Source of the DNA: Odoribacter splanchnicus DSM 20712
Lineage (GTDB): Bacteria > Bacteroidota > Bacteroidia > Bacteroidales > Marinifilaceae
DNA length: 64,000 bases
Assembly (NCBI RefSeq): GCF_000190535.1
Contig: NC_015160.1
Location: forward strand, 992,001-1,056,000
Direction of reading: 5' to 3'
In this document: positions 9,700 through 18,636 of the stretch, piece after piece
How the letters are laid out: the number at the start of each line of letters is the position of its first letter
How positions within the stretch are numbered: the first letter of the stretch is position 1
The notes under the pieces: model-generated
Databases searched by the model: none
Told to the model about the DNA's origin: nothing
Seen by the model: only the letters and a program-made list of their open reading frames with translations
Position numbers and translations under genes: made by a program

Positions 9700-10135
9700 A
9701 ACAACAAACAGGAAATAAAAGGTTTTAAGTAAAAGGTAAATAAAATAAAAAAAGGGAGACATTTTCGTAGATTCTTTATATCGGAAAATAGTGGGATTAA
9801 TGAAAAGATGTTATTATATGTGCGTGCGTCTGTGTGGTGTATATGTGCGTGGTGTATTATTCCCGTAGATCACTTTCCAAAATATAAAGAACTTTTCCGA
9901 AAATCAGCTTGTTGATAAGCTTCCTCTCCCTCGTGGTGTGTGCTAAATAATCTTAATCTAAATAACAGCTAAAATAAAATCATAAATTCAATCATCATTT
10001 ACACCCTCTTCTACGGGCAAAACCAACCCGAGGTTACCATTTTTCGATTATTTTTGAAATAAAATATTCACCATTATCATATCATACGAATAATCAACCA
10101 CTTATTTTTCTCTCTATTGTTCCAGTAAAAGGCAG
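9700..10135. other. non-coding stretch with a GT-rich tract
   Basis: No credible gene on either strand. It has an A-rich start (repeats of AAAGGT and AAATAAAA) and, at about 9820-9860, a GT-rich low-complexity tract built of GTGCGT, GTGTGG and TGTAT words. I see no RNA gene or clear terminator in it. Confidence 0.6.
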
Positions 10136-10245
10136 GTATATTTTTTTCTTTCTATTCCGAGTTCGGTTTTTGTGTCATCAGAACAAGTCATCCTATCGGC
10201 AGACGGATACCTGGGTTACCCGGTCGGAACAGTTTTCTATAAGGT
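10136..10245. repeat. degenerate left end of the 370-bp MITE-like family
   Basis: The stretch TTTTTTCTTTCTATTCCGA, then a TTCGG..TTTGTGTC.TCAGA pattern, matches the left ends of the elements at 16818 and 26653. The match fades after about 50-60 bases, although GG-rich words such as ACCCGGTCGGAAC remain. It is probably an old, decayed copy. It lies in the gap before the sensor kinase gene. Confidence 0.6.
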
Positions 10246-10312
10246 ATTGATTTCTTAGTTGATTTATAATGTAAAGTTCCGGGAAATCATAATCAGACTC
10301 GAAATAAAAACC

Positions 10313-10320
10313 TATCTTTG
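10313..10320 (+). promoter_or_regulatory. -7 promoter element of the sensor kinase gene
   Basis: TATCTTTG matches the Bacteroidetes consensus exactly, 23 bases before the ATG at 10343. It lies within the open frame that begins at 10259 and so favours the later start. Confidence 0.7.
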
Positions 10321-10342
10321 TGAGGAAAAACACACGAACGGC

Positions 10343-13180
10343 ATGCAAAGCCTATTGGTTATTCTGATTGTAATTACAGGTATAATTTTACCTACTCAAG
10401 TAAAAGGAGAAAGGGAAGATTATATTTTATTAATCAGTTCATACAATAGTAATTCAAGCTGGGCAAAAACGCTCGAGGCCTCATTCCGTCAAGAATTAAA
10501 AAAAAACGATTGCCCCTACCCGGTATATAGCGAATATTTAAATACCGATTTGTTTGCTTCACCGGAAATCTGGATTCAAAGTACCCGTTTCATTTTGAAC
10601 AATCATCGGTTACATCCCCCCAAAATGGTTATCCTCATCGCGGATGCCGCCTGGATGGCCTATCGGTATACACGTCAGGACTCCTGGAAAAATGTAGATG
10701 TTCTACTAGTCGGAGTAAAAAAATATAGTTTAGACCTGAGTGAATACCTTCACCCTACCCGATTGTCTGCCCATAACTTTCAGCTTACCCAAGATTTATG
10801 CCGATCTTATAATGCCACCGGAATTACCGAAGATATATACATCCCGCAAAACATACAGCTCATGCAGGCTTTACGTCCTGATTTACAAGAAATCGCCGTT
10901 ATCGGAGATTGCCAGTTTTTCGGGATTTATTCTACCCTTCTGGTAAAAAAATACCTTCAGGAATATCCTTCCGATCTGAAATTCACTTTTCTGGACGGCC
11001 GTTTCCTTTCGACCAACACGCTATATGAACGTTTGCAGCATCTTTCGCCGAATACCGGTATATTACTGACTGGCTGGATGCAGGATGCAGAGGGGTACTT
11101 ATACGATCATGAAAAAGTACACCATAATATTTGCCAATTGGCTCCGACTCCCGTATTCTCTGTCACGGATTGGGGGAATAACAATATCGATTATATCGGA
11201 GGATATTATGCTGAAAGTTTCGATTACGGGGTTTTATTGTCGGAGCTGGCCCTCCGGGTTCTCGGCGGAGTACCGGCTAAAGCTATTCCCCTCCAGAGCA
11301 ATACTCAATCCCTCGGTGTACATATCAATGAAACTCTATTGGAAGCCAATCATTTAAACATCGGCAATTGTAACACCTCCCGGCTCTATTTCTATAATCG
11401 GCCTCCGACCTTTTGGACTAAACACCGGACACTCCTGTTGTTGTGCGGTGGTAGCCTGGGGGGTGGTATTCTCATTTATCTGGTCATTTTCACTTCATTA
11501 CGATTTGTTTTTTATCGGAAAAAATTGGACAAAACACAAAGTGAAATCGATACTTCCATGAATAACCAGGAACATTTATCCGCAGCCTTACGGGTTTTCC
11601 TGGAAGCTAAAAATGAAAAGGAGTCCGTGGAAAAAATTCTGCAAAGGATGTTGAAAGAACTGGAAGCAGACCGGGCTTATATTTTCGAGTTCGATATGCA
11701 ACACAATACCAGCAAGAATACATATGAAATTTGTGCCGATACGGTCCCCCCTCAAATCGAATATCTTCAGCATATTCCCAACGAGGATATTCCGTGGTTG
11801 TATAGTCAGATGCAGGAAGATAAGCTATTGATCACCGAAGACCTGCGCGTGACACAAAAAATCAAATTTGAAAAAGAGCGCCACCTCCTGCTGGAGCAAG
11901 GAATTATCTCTATGTTCGTCGCCCCCCTTCATGTGAACAACCAATTGTGGGGATATGTCGGGGTCGACTACGTCCGGCAAGTCCGCCCTTGCAGCCAGCA
12001 AGATAAAATCTATTTGCAAACCCTGGCCCAAATTTTATGTATAGGCATCGAACATTTCCGCAGTGAAAAACGAAATACCCAATCCAAACGACGGGTAGCG
12101 GAACTCGAATCACTTTTCAGTTTTGCTTCGATCCAGGCCCATATCGGAGTAGCTCAATGGAACGTATCTACTCGCCAGGGATTTGCTACCGATCAGTGGT
12201 TTATCAATTTAGGAGAAACCACCCGGGATATCACACAAGTGATCGATACTTACCGATATATGCATCCGGAAGACCGGACAGCATTATTACAATTTATCGA
12301 CGAAGCTGCTCAGGGGCAAGCCCATACTTTCGGCAGACATGTCCGCATCCGCCAGAACAACGAATGGCATTGGTATAAATATCATGCCTCTCTTCGTGAT
12401 CCTCATGCTTCCGGCGAACAAGTCGAACTGGTCTTTCTGAGTGCAGATATCGATAATCTGAAAAAGATCGAAGCGAATTTGATTCAGGCAAAAGCCAAAG
12501 CAGAAGAATCGGATCGGTTGAAATCCGCTTTTATTGCCAATATGAGTCACGAAATCAGAACTCCGCTCAATGCCATTGTCGGTTTTTCAAATCTACTGGC
12601 CAGCGAAATGGACTTCAGCGAAGAAGATAAGGCCGAGTATACCCGGATTATCTCTGTCAACAACGACCTTTTGCTGCAACTGATCAACGACATTTTGGAC
12701 ATCTCCAAGATTGAAGCCGGTGTGATGGATTTTACGGAAAACACAGTGGAACTGAATCAATTTTTTCAGGAAATCGAATCCGTCTTTCAACTAAAAGCCA
12801 AAACCGGTATCGAAATTAAATTCATACCAGAACAGGCTGAAGAGTATGCAATCAAAATCGACCGTATACGCCTCAATCAGGTGATTTCTAATTTCCTGAA
12901 CAATGCGTTGAAATTCACCCGACAAGGCCACATTTTTTTCGGCTACCGACTCCGGGAAAAAGATATTTACTTTTATGTAGAAGATACCGGAATCGGTATT
13001 CCGAAAGATCAACAAGCCAGTGTCTTCCGTCGCTTTGTCAAATTAAACAATTTCATCCAGGGAACAGGATTAGGCCTATCGATCTGTTCTACTATCATCG
13101 ACAAATTCAACGGAAAAATCGGAGTAGAATCGGAACCGGAGAAAGGATCGACTTTCTGGTTCACGATTCCCAGGGATTAG
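10343..13180 (+). CDS. membrane sensor histidine kinase with periplasmic binding-protein-like, GAF and PAS domains
   Basis: About 945 residues from the chosen start, which gives a signal-type N-terminus (MQSLLVILIVITGIIL) and follows a perfect promoter word. Order: a periplasmic part of about 330 residues resembling ABC-type solute-binding proteins; a membrane helix near residues 360-385; a GAF domain at about 410-575; a PAS fold at about 590-710; the phosphoacceptor motif NMSHEIRTPLNAI with its histidine near 736; and an ATPase domain with NNALKFT, DTGIGIP and GTGLGLS. There is no receiver domain, and no response regulator is adjacent, so the partner is elsewhere. The signal is unknown; the binding-protein-like sensor part suggests a small ligand in the periplasm. 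Confidence 0.9.
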   Translation: MQSLLVILIVITGIILPTQVKGEREDYILLISSYNSNSSWAKTLEASFRQELKKNDCPYPVYSEYLNTDLFASPEIWIQSTRFILNNHRLHPPKMVILIADAAWMAYRYTRQDSWKNVDVLLVGVKKYSLDLSEYLHPTRLSAHNFQLTQDLCRSYNATGITEDIYIPQNIQLMQALRPDLQEIAVIGDCQFFGIYSTLLVKKYLQEYPSDLKFTFLDGRFLSTNTLYERLQHLSPNTGILLTGWMQDAEGYLYDHEKVHHNICQLAPTPVFSVTDWGNNNIDYIGGYYAESFDYGVLLSELALRVLGGVPAKAIPLQSNTQSLGVHINETLLEANHLNIGNCNTSRLYFYNRPPTFWTKHRTLLLLCGGSLGGGILIYLVIFTSLRFVFYRKKLDKTQSEIDTSMNNQEHLSAALRVFLEAKNEKESVEKILQRMLKELEADRAYIFEFDMQHNTSKNTYEICADTVPPQIEYLQHIPNEDIPWLYSQMQEDKLLITEDLRVTQKIKFEKERHLLLEQGIISMFVAPLHVNNQLWGYVGVDYVRQVRPCSQQDKIYLQTLAQILCIGIEHFRSEKRNTQSKRRVAELESLFSFASIQAHIGVAQWNVSTRQGFATDQWFINLGETTRDITQVIDTYRYMHPEDRTALLQFIDEAAQGQAHTFGRHVRIRQNNEWHWYKYHASLRDPHASGEQVELVFLSADIDNLKKIEANLIQAKAKAEESDRLKSAFIANMSHEIRTPLNAIVGFSNLLASEMDFSEEDKAEYTRIISVNNDLLLQLINDILDISKIEAGVMDFTENTVELNQFFQEIESVFQLKAKTGIEIKFIPEQAEEYAIKIDRIRLNQVISNFLNNALKFTRQGHIFFGYRLREKDIYFYVEDTGIGIPKDQQASVFRRFVKLNNFIQGTGLGLSICSTIIDKFNGKIGVESEPEKGSTFWFTIPRD

Positions 13181-13559
13181 GCCGGAAAACCACTGTTCCC
13201 AGTTAAAACAGTCAACCCCAATTTCTGATCTCCTTGAATTACAACAACTTTTGTAACCGTTGAACGGTACTCTTCGTTTAAAAGCTTTCAGTTTGTAAGT
13301 TATTTATGAAATCTTCTGCACCGAACACATAAAGTTTATACACTTTGATAAACTCAAAAACGAACATTTTTACTTGGTTTTCAACGACTTCTATAAGGAG
13401 AGCAGGTCAAAGTCGTAATCTTTTGAAAATTATTACTTTAAATTTCGGGAAAAATAATACCTTTACGCCGGAGATAGCTATTCTTTCAACCAATTTAAAC
13501 GTTCCTTTTTTCAGTGAACTATATATTCCGGGGTACGTTTACATGAAAAAACAAATCTT
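13181..13559. other. intergenic region before the PAP2 gene
   Basis: Contains a possible -7 promoter word TACCTTTA at 13458-13465 and the AT-rich sequence usual for leaders in this genome. A short open frame at 13345-13584 overlaps the PAP2 start and has no coding look. I see no other feature. Confidence 0.4.
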
Positions 13560-14273
13560 ATGCTTGAAACTTTACAGCAATTAGACCAACAGCTGTTGTT
13601 AACACTGAACGGCTTACATTCTCCCTATTGGGATAGTTTTATGTGGCTTTTTACCGGAAGATTTATCTGGATCCCGATGTACGCTACGATTCTCTATATA
13701 CTCTGCAAAAATTTTAATGTATATGTAACTTTACTCACGGCCGTCGCCATTGCTTTAACCATCACCTATGCCGATCAGCTATGTGCCACCTGGATACGTC
13801 CCGCAGTCGAGCGTTTGCGTCCTTCGAATCTCAACAATCCTTTATCCGAATTTGTTCATATCGTAAACGGGAAACGGGGAGGCAGTTATGGGTTCCCTTC
13901 CTGTCATGCCTCCAATTCCTTCGGGTTAGCCTTCTTCCTGCTTTTTTTCTTCAGACAACGTTGGTTAAGTATTTTCATTCTATGTTGGGCCGTCCTGAAT
14001 TGTTATACCCGCATCTATTTAGGTGTACATTACCCGGGCGACTTATTGGCAGGTATGTTCGTCGGGCTGAGTGGTGCGCTGATCTTCTATTATTTACTAC
14101 GCTATACCCTTCGCCAAAAGAAAATCGCCGGATTATTGAAATACGACGAACACAACCGTTATCTGATCGAACACCCGAAAGAGATCGCCCATACCCGCCT
14201 CATGATCTATATCGGATTGATTACCACAGGAATCATAGCGATAATCTCCCCTCTGATCACCCTGCACCCATAA
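13560..14273 (+). CDS. PAP2 family membrane phosphatase
   Basis: 237 residues with five or six membrane helices. Members of this acid phosphatase family remove phosphate from lipid (pyro)phosphates such as undecaprenyl pyrophosphate, phosphatidylglycerol phosphate or lipid A at the periplasmic face of the inner membrane. The three signature motifs are present: the arginine-proline motif in RPAVERLRPSN, the central YGFPSCHASNSFG, and CYTRIYLGVHYPGD with the catalytic histidine. A cytosolic C-terminal tail of about 50 residues ends in one more membrane helix. There is no operon partner, and the lipid substrate cannot be assigned. Confidence 0.88.
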   Translation: MLETLQQLDQQLLLTLNGLHSPYWDSFMWLFTGRFIWIPMYATILYILCKNFNVYVTLLTAVAIALTITYADQLCATWIRPAVERLRPSNLNNPLSEFVHIVNGKRGGSYGFPSCHASNSFGLAFFLLFFFRQRWLSIFILCWAVLNCYTRIYLGVHYPGDLLAGMFVGLSGALIFYYLLRYTLRQKKIAGLLKYDEHNRYLIEHPKEIAHTRLMIYIGLITTGIIAIISPLITLHP

Positions 14274-14294
14274 AATGATACAACCGTCCCATCG

Positions 14295-15007
14295 TCATAA
14301 TGCCTGGTAGTAGGAAACAAAGGGACGGGGGTAATGTTTCACAAACACATCAGTCTCTCCACAGCAACGACAGGCTACTATCAGACGACGGCGCATAAAG
14401 GCTCGCTTCTGATAAAGCAATTTACCCGACTTAATTACGCTCTCTACATACAAACTGAAAATATTCGCCTGAAGAGGCATTTCAATTAAACGGACACCGC
14501 TATGCCCCGACTCTATCGCCTTATCCCACTCAGGAATCAATTCAACTGCAGGCAAGGCAGAGGATTTCATCGCTACCCGATCTGTAAAGCGTAAGGGAGC
14601 CAGATCGGTGGCAACACCATCCCGAGCCGTCATGATAATTCAATTCATACCGATGGCCAGGATATACACTATTGCCATCGTTACGTAATAAACACTCTAT
14701 ACCCGACATCTTAAAAAAGGAACCGTCCTTCCCGAGGTCCGGCATAAGCGACAGGTTCCCATTTCAAGTTATTGAATACACTCAAATACCCATAGGTAAC
14801 GGATACCGGTTTGAGGGGTGTCACCGGGACATCTTTCACCCGGGTATAACAGGAAGTCACGTCCCGGTAAATATGTATATAACTGCCTTTCTTTTTTAGC
14901 TGTCGATAATATTTTTGAAAAAAAATAATATTTCCGACGCAACCAATCTCTAGTTGTTGCATCTTATAAATGAAAACAACAACAAAATATTCCATCATGG
15001 ACAACAA
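14295..15007 (-). pseudogene. probable decayed gene in three frames
   Basis: On the minus strand three open stretches follow one another in different frames: 15007-14711, 14745-14542 and 14633-14295. Each begins before the previous one ends, as expected of one gene broken by two frameshifts. The C-terminal piece has a cysteine-rich RRRLIVACRCCGETDVF segment. I do not recognise the family. It could instead be one short real gene (14295-14633, 112 residues) plus chance frames. Confidence 0.35.
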
Positions 15008-15070
15008 CTAAGTGGTATTAAACGGGAATAACCACATTTTTAATTCACAGTTTTAAGGGTTAGTTAGCGA

Positions 15071-15100
15071 AGAGCGCATAAGGATATGCGCTCTTTTTTT
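15071..15100 (+). terminator. strong rightward terminator without an obvious gene
   Basis: Perfect 10-base arms AGAGCGCATA and TATGCGCTCT around an AGGA loop, followed by a T run. The last rightward gene, PAP2, ends about 800 bases upstream, so it either ends that long transcript or an unrecognised short RNA between 14.9 and 15.07 kb. Confidence 0.75.
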
Positions 15101-15132
15101 ATGTATCTCCCGGCTTTTACGTTTTTCTTTTT

Positions 15133-15140
15133 TATTTTTG
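15133..15140 (+). promoter_or_regulatory. -7 promoter element of lipA-lipB
   Basis: TATTTTTG, an exact TAnnTTTG match, 25 bases before the lipA ATG. Confidence 0.7.
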
Positions 15141-15165
15141 CAATCGAATACGATTTACTTTAGAA

Positions 15166-16017
15166 ATGGAAAATACCAGAAGAAAACCGGAATGGTTGAA
15201 GATCAAATTGCCGATGGGACAGCTTTCTGTCGATGTACTGAACACAATCCGGGGGCATCATCTGAATACGATTTGTACAAGCGGGAGGTGTCCTAACCAG
15301 GGAGAGTGCTGGGGGTGCGGAACGGCTACTTTTATGATCGGGGGGAATATATGTACCCGGGCCTGTAAGTTTTGTAATGTGACGACAGGGCATCCTGCTC
15401 CTTTGGATCCTCAGGAACCTGAACATGTAGCCCGGTCGATTCGGTTACTCGGTTTGAAGCACGCAGTGATCACTTCGGTCGATCGGGACGATGTGGAGGA
15501 TTTGGGTGCTTCGCATTGGGTAAAGGTGATCCGGGCTATCCGGAAAGAAAATCCGGATACGACGATGGAGGTATTGATTCCTGATTTCCAGGGACGGACG
15601 GATTTGGTACAGCAGGTTATCGATGCCGGACCTGAAGTGATATCGCATAATCTGGAGACGGTGAGACGTTTGTCCGATAGTGTCCGGAGTAGGGCAACTT
15701 ATGAAGTTTCTTTGAAAGTGATCGGACAAATCGCTGCTAGTCAGTGTGTGGCTAAATCGGGAATTATGCTGGGGTTAGGTGAAACCAGGGAAGAGATTCT
15801 CGAGACCATGGATGATTTGAGAAATGTTGGATGTCAGGTCATGACGATCGGACAATATCTGCAACCTACGGCTAAAAATACCGAAGTTAAAGAATACATC
15901 CGGCCCGAAGTGTTTGAAGAGTATAAAGAGATCGGGCTCAGGAAAGGATTTACCTTTGTAGAAAGCGGCCCGTTGGTCAGATCCAGTTATCATGCGGAAA
16001 GACATATCAAAAAGTGA
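15166..16017 (+). CDS. lipA: lipoyl synthase
   Basis: 283 residues. This radical-SAM enzyme inserts two sulfur atoms at C6 and C8 of the octanoyl chain on the lipoyl domains of 2-oxoacid dehydrogenases and the glycine cleavage H protein. Both iron-sulfur motifs are intact: the auxiliary cluster ligands Cys37, Cys42 and Cys48 (CTSGRCPNQGEC) and the radical-SAM CxxxCxxC at Cys63, Cys67 and Cys70 (CTRACKFC). The C-terminal RSSYHAE contains the conserved serine that ligates the auxiliary cluster. Its TGA stop overlaps the GTG start of lipB, so the two are translated from one message and give the complete de novo lipoylation pathway. Confidence 0.97.
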   Translation: MENTRRKPEWLKIKLPMGQLSVDVLNTIRGHHLNTICTSGRCPNQGECWGCGTATFMIGGNICTRACKFCNVTTGHPAPLDPQEPEHVARSIRLLGLKHAVITSVDRDDVEDLGASHWVKVIRAIRKENPDTTMEVLIPDFQGRTDLVQQVIDAGPEVISHNLETVRRLSDSVRSRATYEVSLKVIGQIAASQCVAKSGIMLGLGETREEILETMDDLRNVGCQVMTIGQYLQPTAKNTEVKEYIRPEVFEEYKEIGLRKGFTFVESGPLVRSSYHAERHIKK

Positions 16018-16718
16018 AAACCGGCAAGGGTATGGAAGAGAAGAAAAAGACGGTATTTGCAGATTTGGGACAAAAAGGATACCGGGAAGTCTGGGAATTG
16101 CAGGAACGGCTGCTGGAGAAAGTGAAAGCGGAGAAGGCAGGGAATAAAATTCCCGAAAACCACTTGCTTTTTGTAGAACACGACCCTGTTTATACTTTGG
16201 GAAAAAGCGGTAATGAAGCGAATATGCTGATCAGCGCGATACAGCTTCGGGCTAAGCATGCCGAATTTATAAAAGTCGACCGGGGAGGAGATATTACTTT
16301 TCACGGTCCTGGGCAACTGGTGGTTTATCCGGTGATCGATCTGGAGAGTTTCGGGTTAGGGGTAAAAGATTATGTAGACCGGCTGGAAGAGGTTGTGATC
16401 CGCACGATCGCCTCTTTCGGTATTCAGGGCTTCCGTTTGGCGGGAGCAACCGGAGTATGGCTCGAACCGGATACCCCCCGGGCCCGTAAAATTTGTGCCA
16501 TCGGTGTGAAATGTTCCAGATATGTCACGATGCACGGTTTTGCCTTAAATGTGAATACCGATCTGAATTATTTCAATTATATCCATCCTTGCGGATTTGT
16601 CGACAAAGGAGTGACTTCCATGGAAAAGGAATTAGGACATCCGGTCGATTTATCTGAAATAAAAGTTATCCTCTTGCGTCATTTTTCCGAACTGACGGGA
16701 ATGCATATCATCGAGTAA
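16014..16718 (+). CDS. lipB: lipoyl(octanoyl) transferase
   Basis: Moves the octanoyl group from acyl carrier protein to lipoyl domains, the step before LipA. Seen: VDRGGDITFHGPGQLVVYPV, the lysine motif RKICAIG, the segment YVTMHGFALNV and the HPCGF motif that carries the catalytic cysteine; lysine and cysteine form the catalytic dyad in the family. The GTG at 16014 overlaps the lipA stop and is the likely coupled start (234 residues); an ATG at 16032 six codons later is the alternative and would give the same enzyme. Confidence 0.96.
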   Translation: MKTGKGMEEKKKTVFADLGQKGYREVWELQERLLEKVKAEKAGNKIPENHLLFVEHDPVYTLGKSGNEANMLISAIQLRAKHAEFIKVDRGGDITFHGPGQLVVYPVIDLESFGLGVKDYVDRLEEVVIRTIASFGIQGFRLAGATGVWLEPDTPRARKICAIGVKCSRYVTMHGFALNVNTDLNYFNYIHPCGFVDKGVTSMEKELGHPVDLSEIKVILLRHFSELTGMHIIE

Positions 16719-16740
16719 ATCTTTTGCTGAAAGGGAGCAT

Positions 16741-16817
16741 TTACCGTAAAGATTCCTTCACTGACCGGCGGAAGCGACCGGGTCACGGGAGACAAACAAG
16801 TACCAGAATAATTCTAG
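16741..16817. repeat. relic right end of the MITE-like family
   Basis: Contains CCTTCACTGACCGGCGGA and ends in GAATAATTCTAG, the right-end words of the family. It abuts the next element directly at 16818, as if one copy had landed in or next to another. Confidence 0.5.
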
Positions 16818-17103
16818 GTATAATTTTTTCTTTCTATTCCGATTCCGGGTTTTGTGCCGTCAGACCGGTTCGCCAGGACCGGTCCGGTAAGGCTTTCCTT
16901 CACTGACCGGCGGAACTCCTCACTGCGTTCGTCAGACACCACCGGTCGGGCGTTCGGAAACCCTAACCGGACACTCGTTCCTGCTCCAATGGTCTTCCGC
17001 CATAAAACCCTGCATCTCACGTTAACACGACCTGGCAAAGGAAGAATTAGAAAAATTTTATAGAATAAAATATCGGCTCACCTCTATCGGATTATGGATA
17101 GTT
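16818..17103. repeat. MITE-like element, left and central part (copy A)
   Basis: Nearly identical by eye to 26660-26963; in the right-hand 165 bases I count only about four differences. It begins with the pyrimidine-rich TTTTTTCTTTCTATTCCGA and includes CACTGACCGGCGGAACTCC and ACCACCGGTCGGGCGTTCGG, which can pair in part. Where this copy has a short GCGTTCGTCAG link, the other copy has an unrelated stretch of about 30 bases. It has no reading frame that looks coding. Confidence 0.8.
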
Positions 17104-17192
17104 GGGTTACTTTACCGGAAAATATTTTTTCGTTGAAATTTATGGTTTTCAGGTCCGGTTTAGCTTGCCAGGCAGTGATGACGGGAGTCGAA

Positions 17193-17385
17193 GGTATTCG
17201 TGTTCGGGGACGCGGTCGCTTCTGTCGGTCATCTGGCTTTTTCTTTCACTGACCGACGGAACTCCTCGCAAGCTCGTCAGACACCACCGGTCGGACGTTC
17301 AGAAAAAGCAAGACAACACTCGACAGAGCTCCAATGGTCCCCGAACACGAATACCGAAGACGAACAAGGATCGGAATAATTCTAC
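17193..17385. repeat. MITE-like element, right part with a perfect 19-bp hairpin (copy C)
   Basis: Perfect inverted arms GGTATTCGTGTTCGGGGAC at 17193-17211 and the complement at 17337-17355 enclose the family core CTGACCGACGGAACTCC ... CACCACCGGTCGG. The end, CCGAAGACGAACAAGGATCG then GAATAATTCTAC, matches the right end of the 26653-27022 copy. Confidence 0.75.
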
Positions 17386-17508
17386 ATTTTTAGGATAAAC
17401 ATATATAGAAAATCTGTAAGAAAAATAATTCCTACAGATTTTCCTATCGAAACCGGCTTATAATAAAAAACAGGTATGAACTCCATCGTAATATATAACG
17501 ACCCAAAC

Positions 17509-17930
17509 CTATTTTCCCAGCCGCTCTTCCACAAAGGCCCGCAATTTTTCCGCCCGGATGTTCTTGGCCAGAATCCGGTTATTCTCATCAAGTACCAGAA
17601 TACACGGTACGGAATCTACATTGTACAACTTCACCACTTCGCTTTTCCAGCCTTTTAAGTCGGACACGTGTACCCACGGCATACCGTCCTTTTGGATCGC
17701 TTGCGTCCAGGCGGCTTTACGTTCGTCAAGCGATACACTAATCACAGCAAGGCCCTTGTCTTTAAAATCATCGTATAGTTTCACCATATTGGGATTCTCC
17801 ATCCGGCAAGGTCCGCACCACGAAGCCCAGAAATCGATGATTTTCAATTTTCCTTTTACACTGTACAGCGATACCTGTCCGCCATCGGGTGTCGGCAAAG
17901 TGAAATCCGGAGCCTGGGCAGCTATATATT
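17509..17930 (-). pseudogene. 5'-truncated thioredoxin-like (TlpA/ResA type) gene
   Basis: The frame encodes a complete thioredoxin fold: APDFTLPTPDGG, the redox motif WCGPC in IIDFWASWCGPCRMENPN, and the cis-proline loop VDSVPCILVLDENN. In Bacteroidetes such proteins are usually exported and carry a signal peptide and often an extra N-terminal domain. Here an in-frame TAA lies only two codons before the fold begins, and no ATG is available; a TTG at 17898 would be the only start. The missing 5' part is replaced by the terminator of nth. It is probably a remnant, but could be a short cytosolic protein. Confidence 0.6.
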
Positions 17931-17943
17931 ACAAGTAAATGTA

Positions 17944-17981
17944 GGAGAAAGGAAAAAGGAGAAGGGAGGTTTCCTTTCTCC
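17944..17981 (-). terminator. hairpin after nth
   Basis: Eleven-base arms GGAGAAAGGAA and TTCCTTTCTCC with a 16-base loop lie just past the nth stop codon. The tract after it, read leftward, is only moderately T-rich. Confidence 0.45.
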
Positions 17982-17997
17982 ATTCCCCGTTCCCCCT

Positions 17998-18636
17998 TCA
18001 CCGTCTACTCTGAAAAAAACGGCACCATTGCCGGATTCCACATTCCTCACACTTCGGTTTCCGGGCCAGACAAACATAACGTCCGTGCAAAATCAGCCAA
18101 TGATGAGCCGTCGACAAGATCTCCGCCGGAATATTTTTTACCAACTGTTTCTCAGTTTCCAAAGGCGTTTTTGTGTTATTCACCAACCCGATCCGGTTAG
18201 ATACCCGGAAAACATGCGTATCCACAGGCATGGCCGGTTTGTGGAATGCCACTGCCATCACAACATTGGCCGTCTTACGCCCCACACCGGGAAGCGTTTG
18301 TAATAACTCCATATCCTCAGGCACTTTTCCCTGAAAATCCCTTTCCAGTTTTTGGGCCATTTCATGCAGATGCTTAGCTTTGTTATTCGGATAGGAAATT
18401 GATTTGATCAAATGATAGATATCCTCCACTGTCCCGGCAGCCATGGCCTTTGCATCGGGAAAGCGTTCGAATAAAGCCGGAGTCGTCATGTTCACCCGTT
18501 TGTCGGTACACTGGGCGGACAGAATCACCGCCACGATCAATTCGAAAGGGTCGTTATACTTCAATTCACTCTCGGCTACCGGCATTTTCCCGGCAAACCA
18601 CCCCAATACGCCTTCATATCTCTCTTTTGTTGTCAT
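17998..18636 (-). CDS. nth: endonuclease III
   Basis: 212 residues. This bifunctional DNA glycosylase/AP lyase removes oxidised pyrimidines in base excision repair. The helix-hairpin-helix LPGVGRKTANVV contains the catalytic lysine, and VDTHVFRVSNR contains the catalytic aspartate. The C-terminal iron-sulfur loop has the standard spacing C-x6-C-x2-C-x5-C in CLARKPKCEECGIRQWC. Length and motifs are those of an intact enzyme. It is apparently transcribed alone and ends at a hairpin. Confidence 0.97.
   Translation of the reverse strand: MTTKERYEGVLGWFAGKMPVAESELKYNDPFELIVAVILSAQCTDKRVNMTTPALFERFPDAKAMAAGTVEDIYHLIKSISYPNNKAKHLHEMAQKLERDFQGKVPEDMELLQTLPGVGRKTANVVMAVAFHKPAMPVDTHVFRVSNRIGLVNNTKTPLETEKQLVKNIPAEILSTAHHWLILHGRYVCLARKPKCEECGIRQWCRFFQSRR

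Noticed and set aside
10343..13180. Hybrid two-component system of the SusR/HTCS type
   Set aside because: The protein has GAF and PAS domains and ends after the ATPase domain; there is no receiver, no AraC-type HTH and no Reg_prop propeller.
13345..13584. 79-codon frame before the PAP2 gene
   Set aside because: Overlaps the PAP2 start in another frame and has no protein-like pattern.
16014..16718. LipB with a missing catalytic cysteine in the YVTMHG segment
   Set aside because: The catalytic cysteine of the family lies in the later PCG motif, which is present as HPCGF, so the enzyme looks complete.
16818..17103. Short open frames inside the MITE-like copies (60-76 codons)
   Set aside because: They are shared only because the DNA is repeated; they are arginine-rich translations of GC-rich stems and have no plausible start context.
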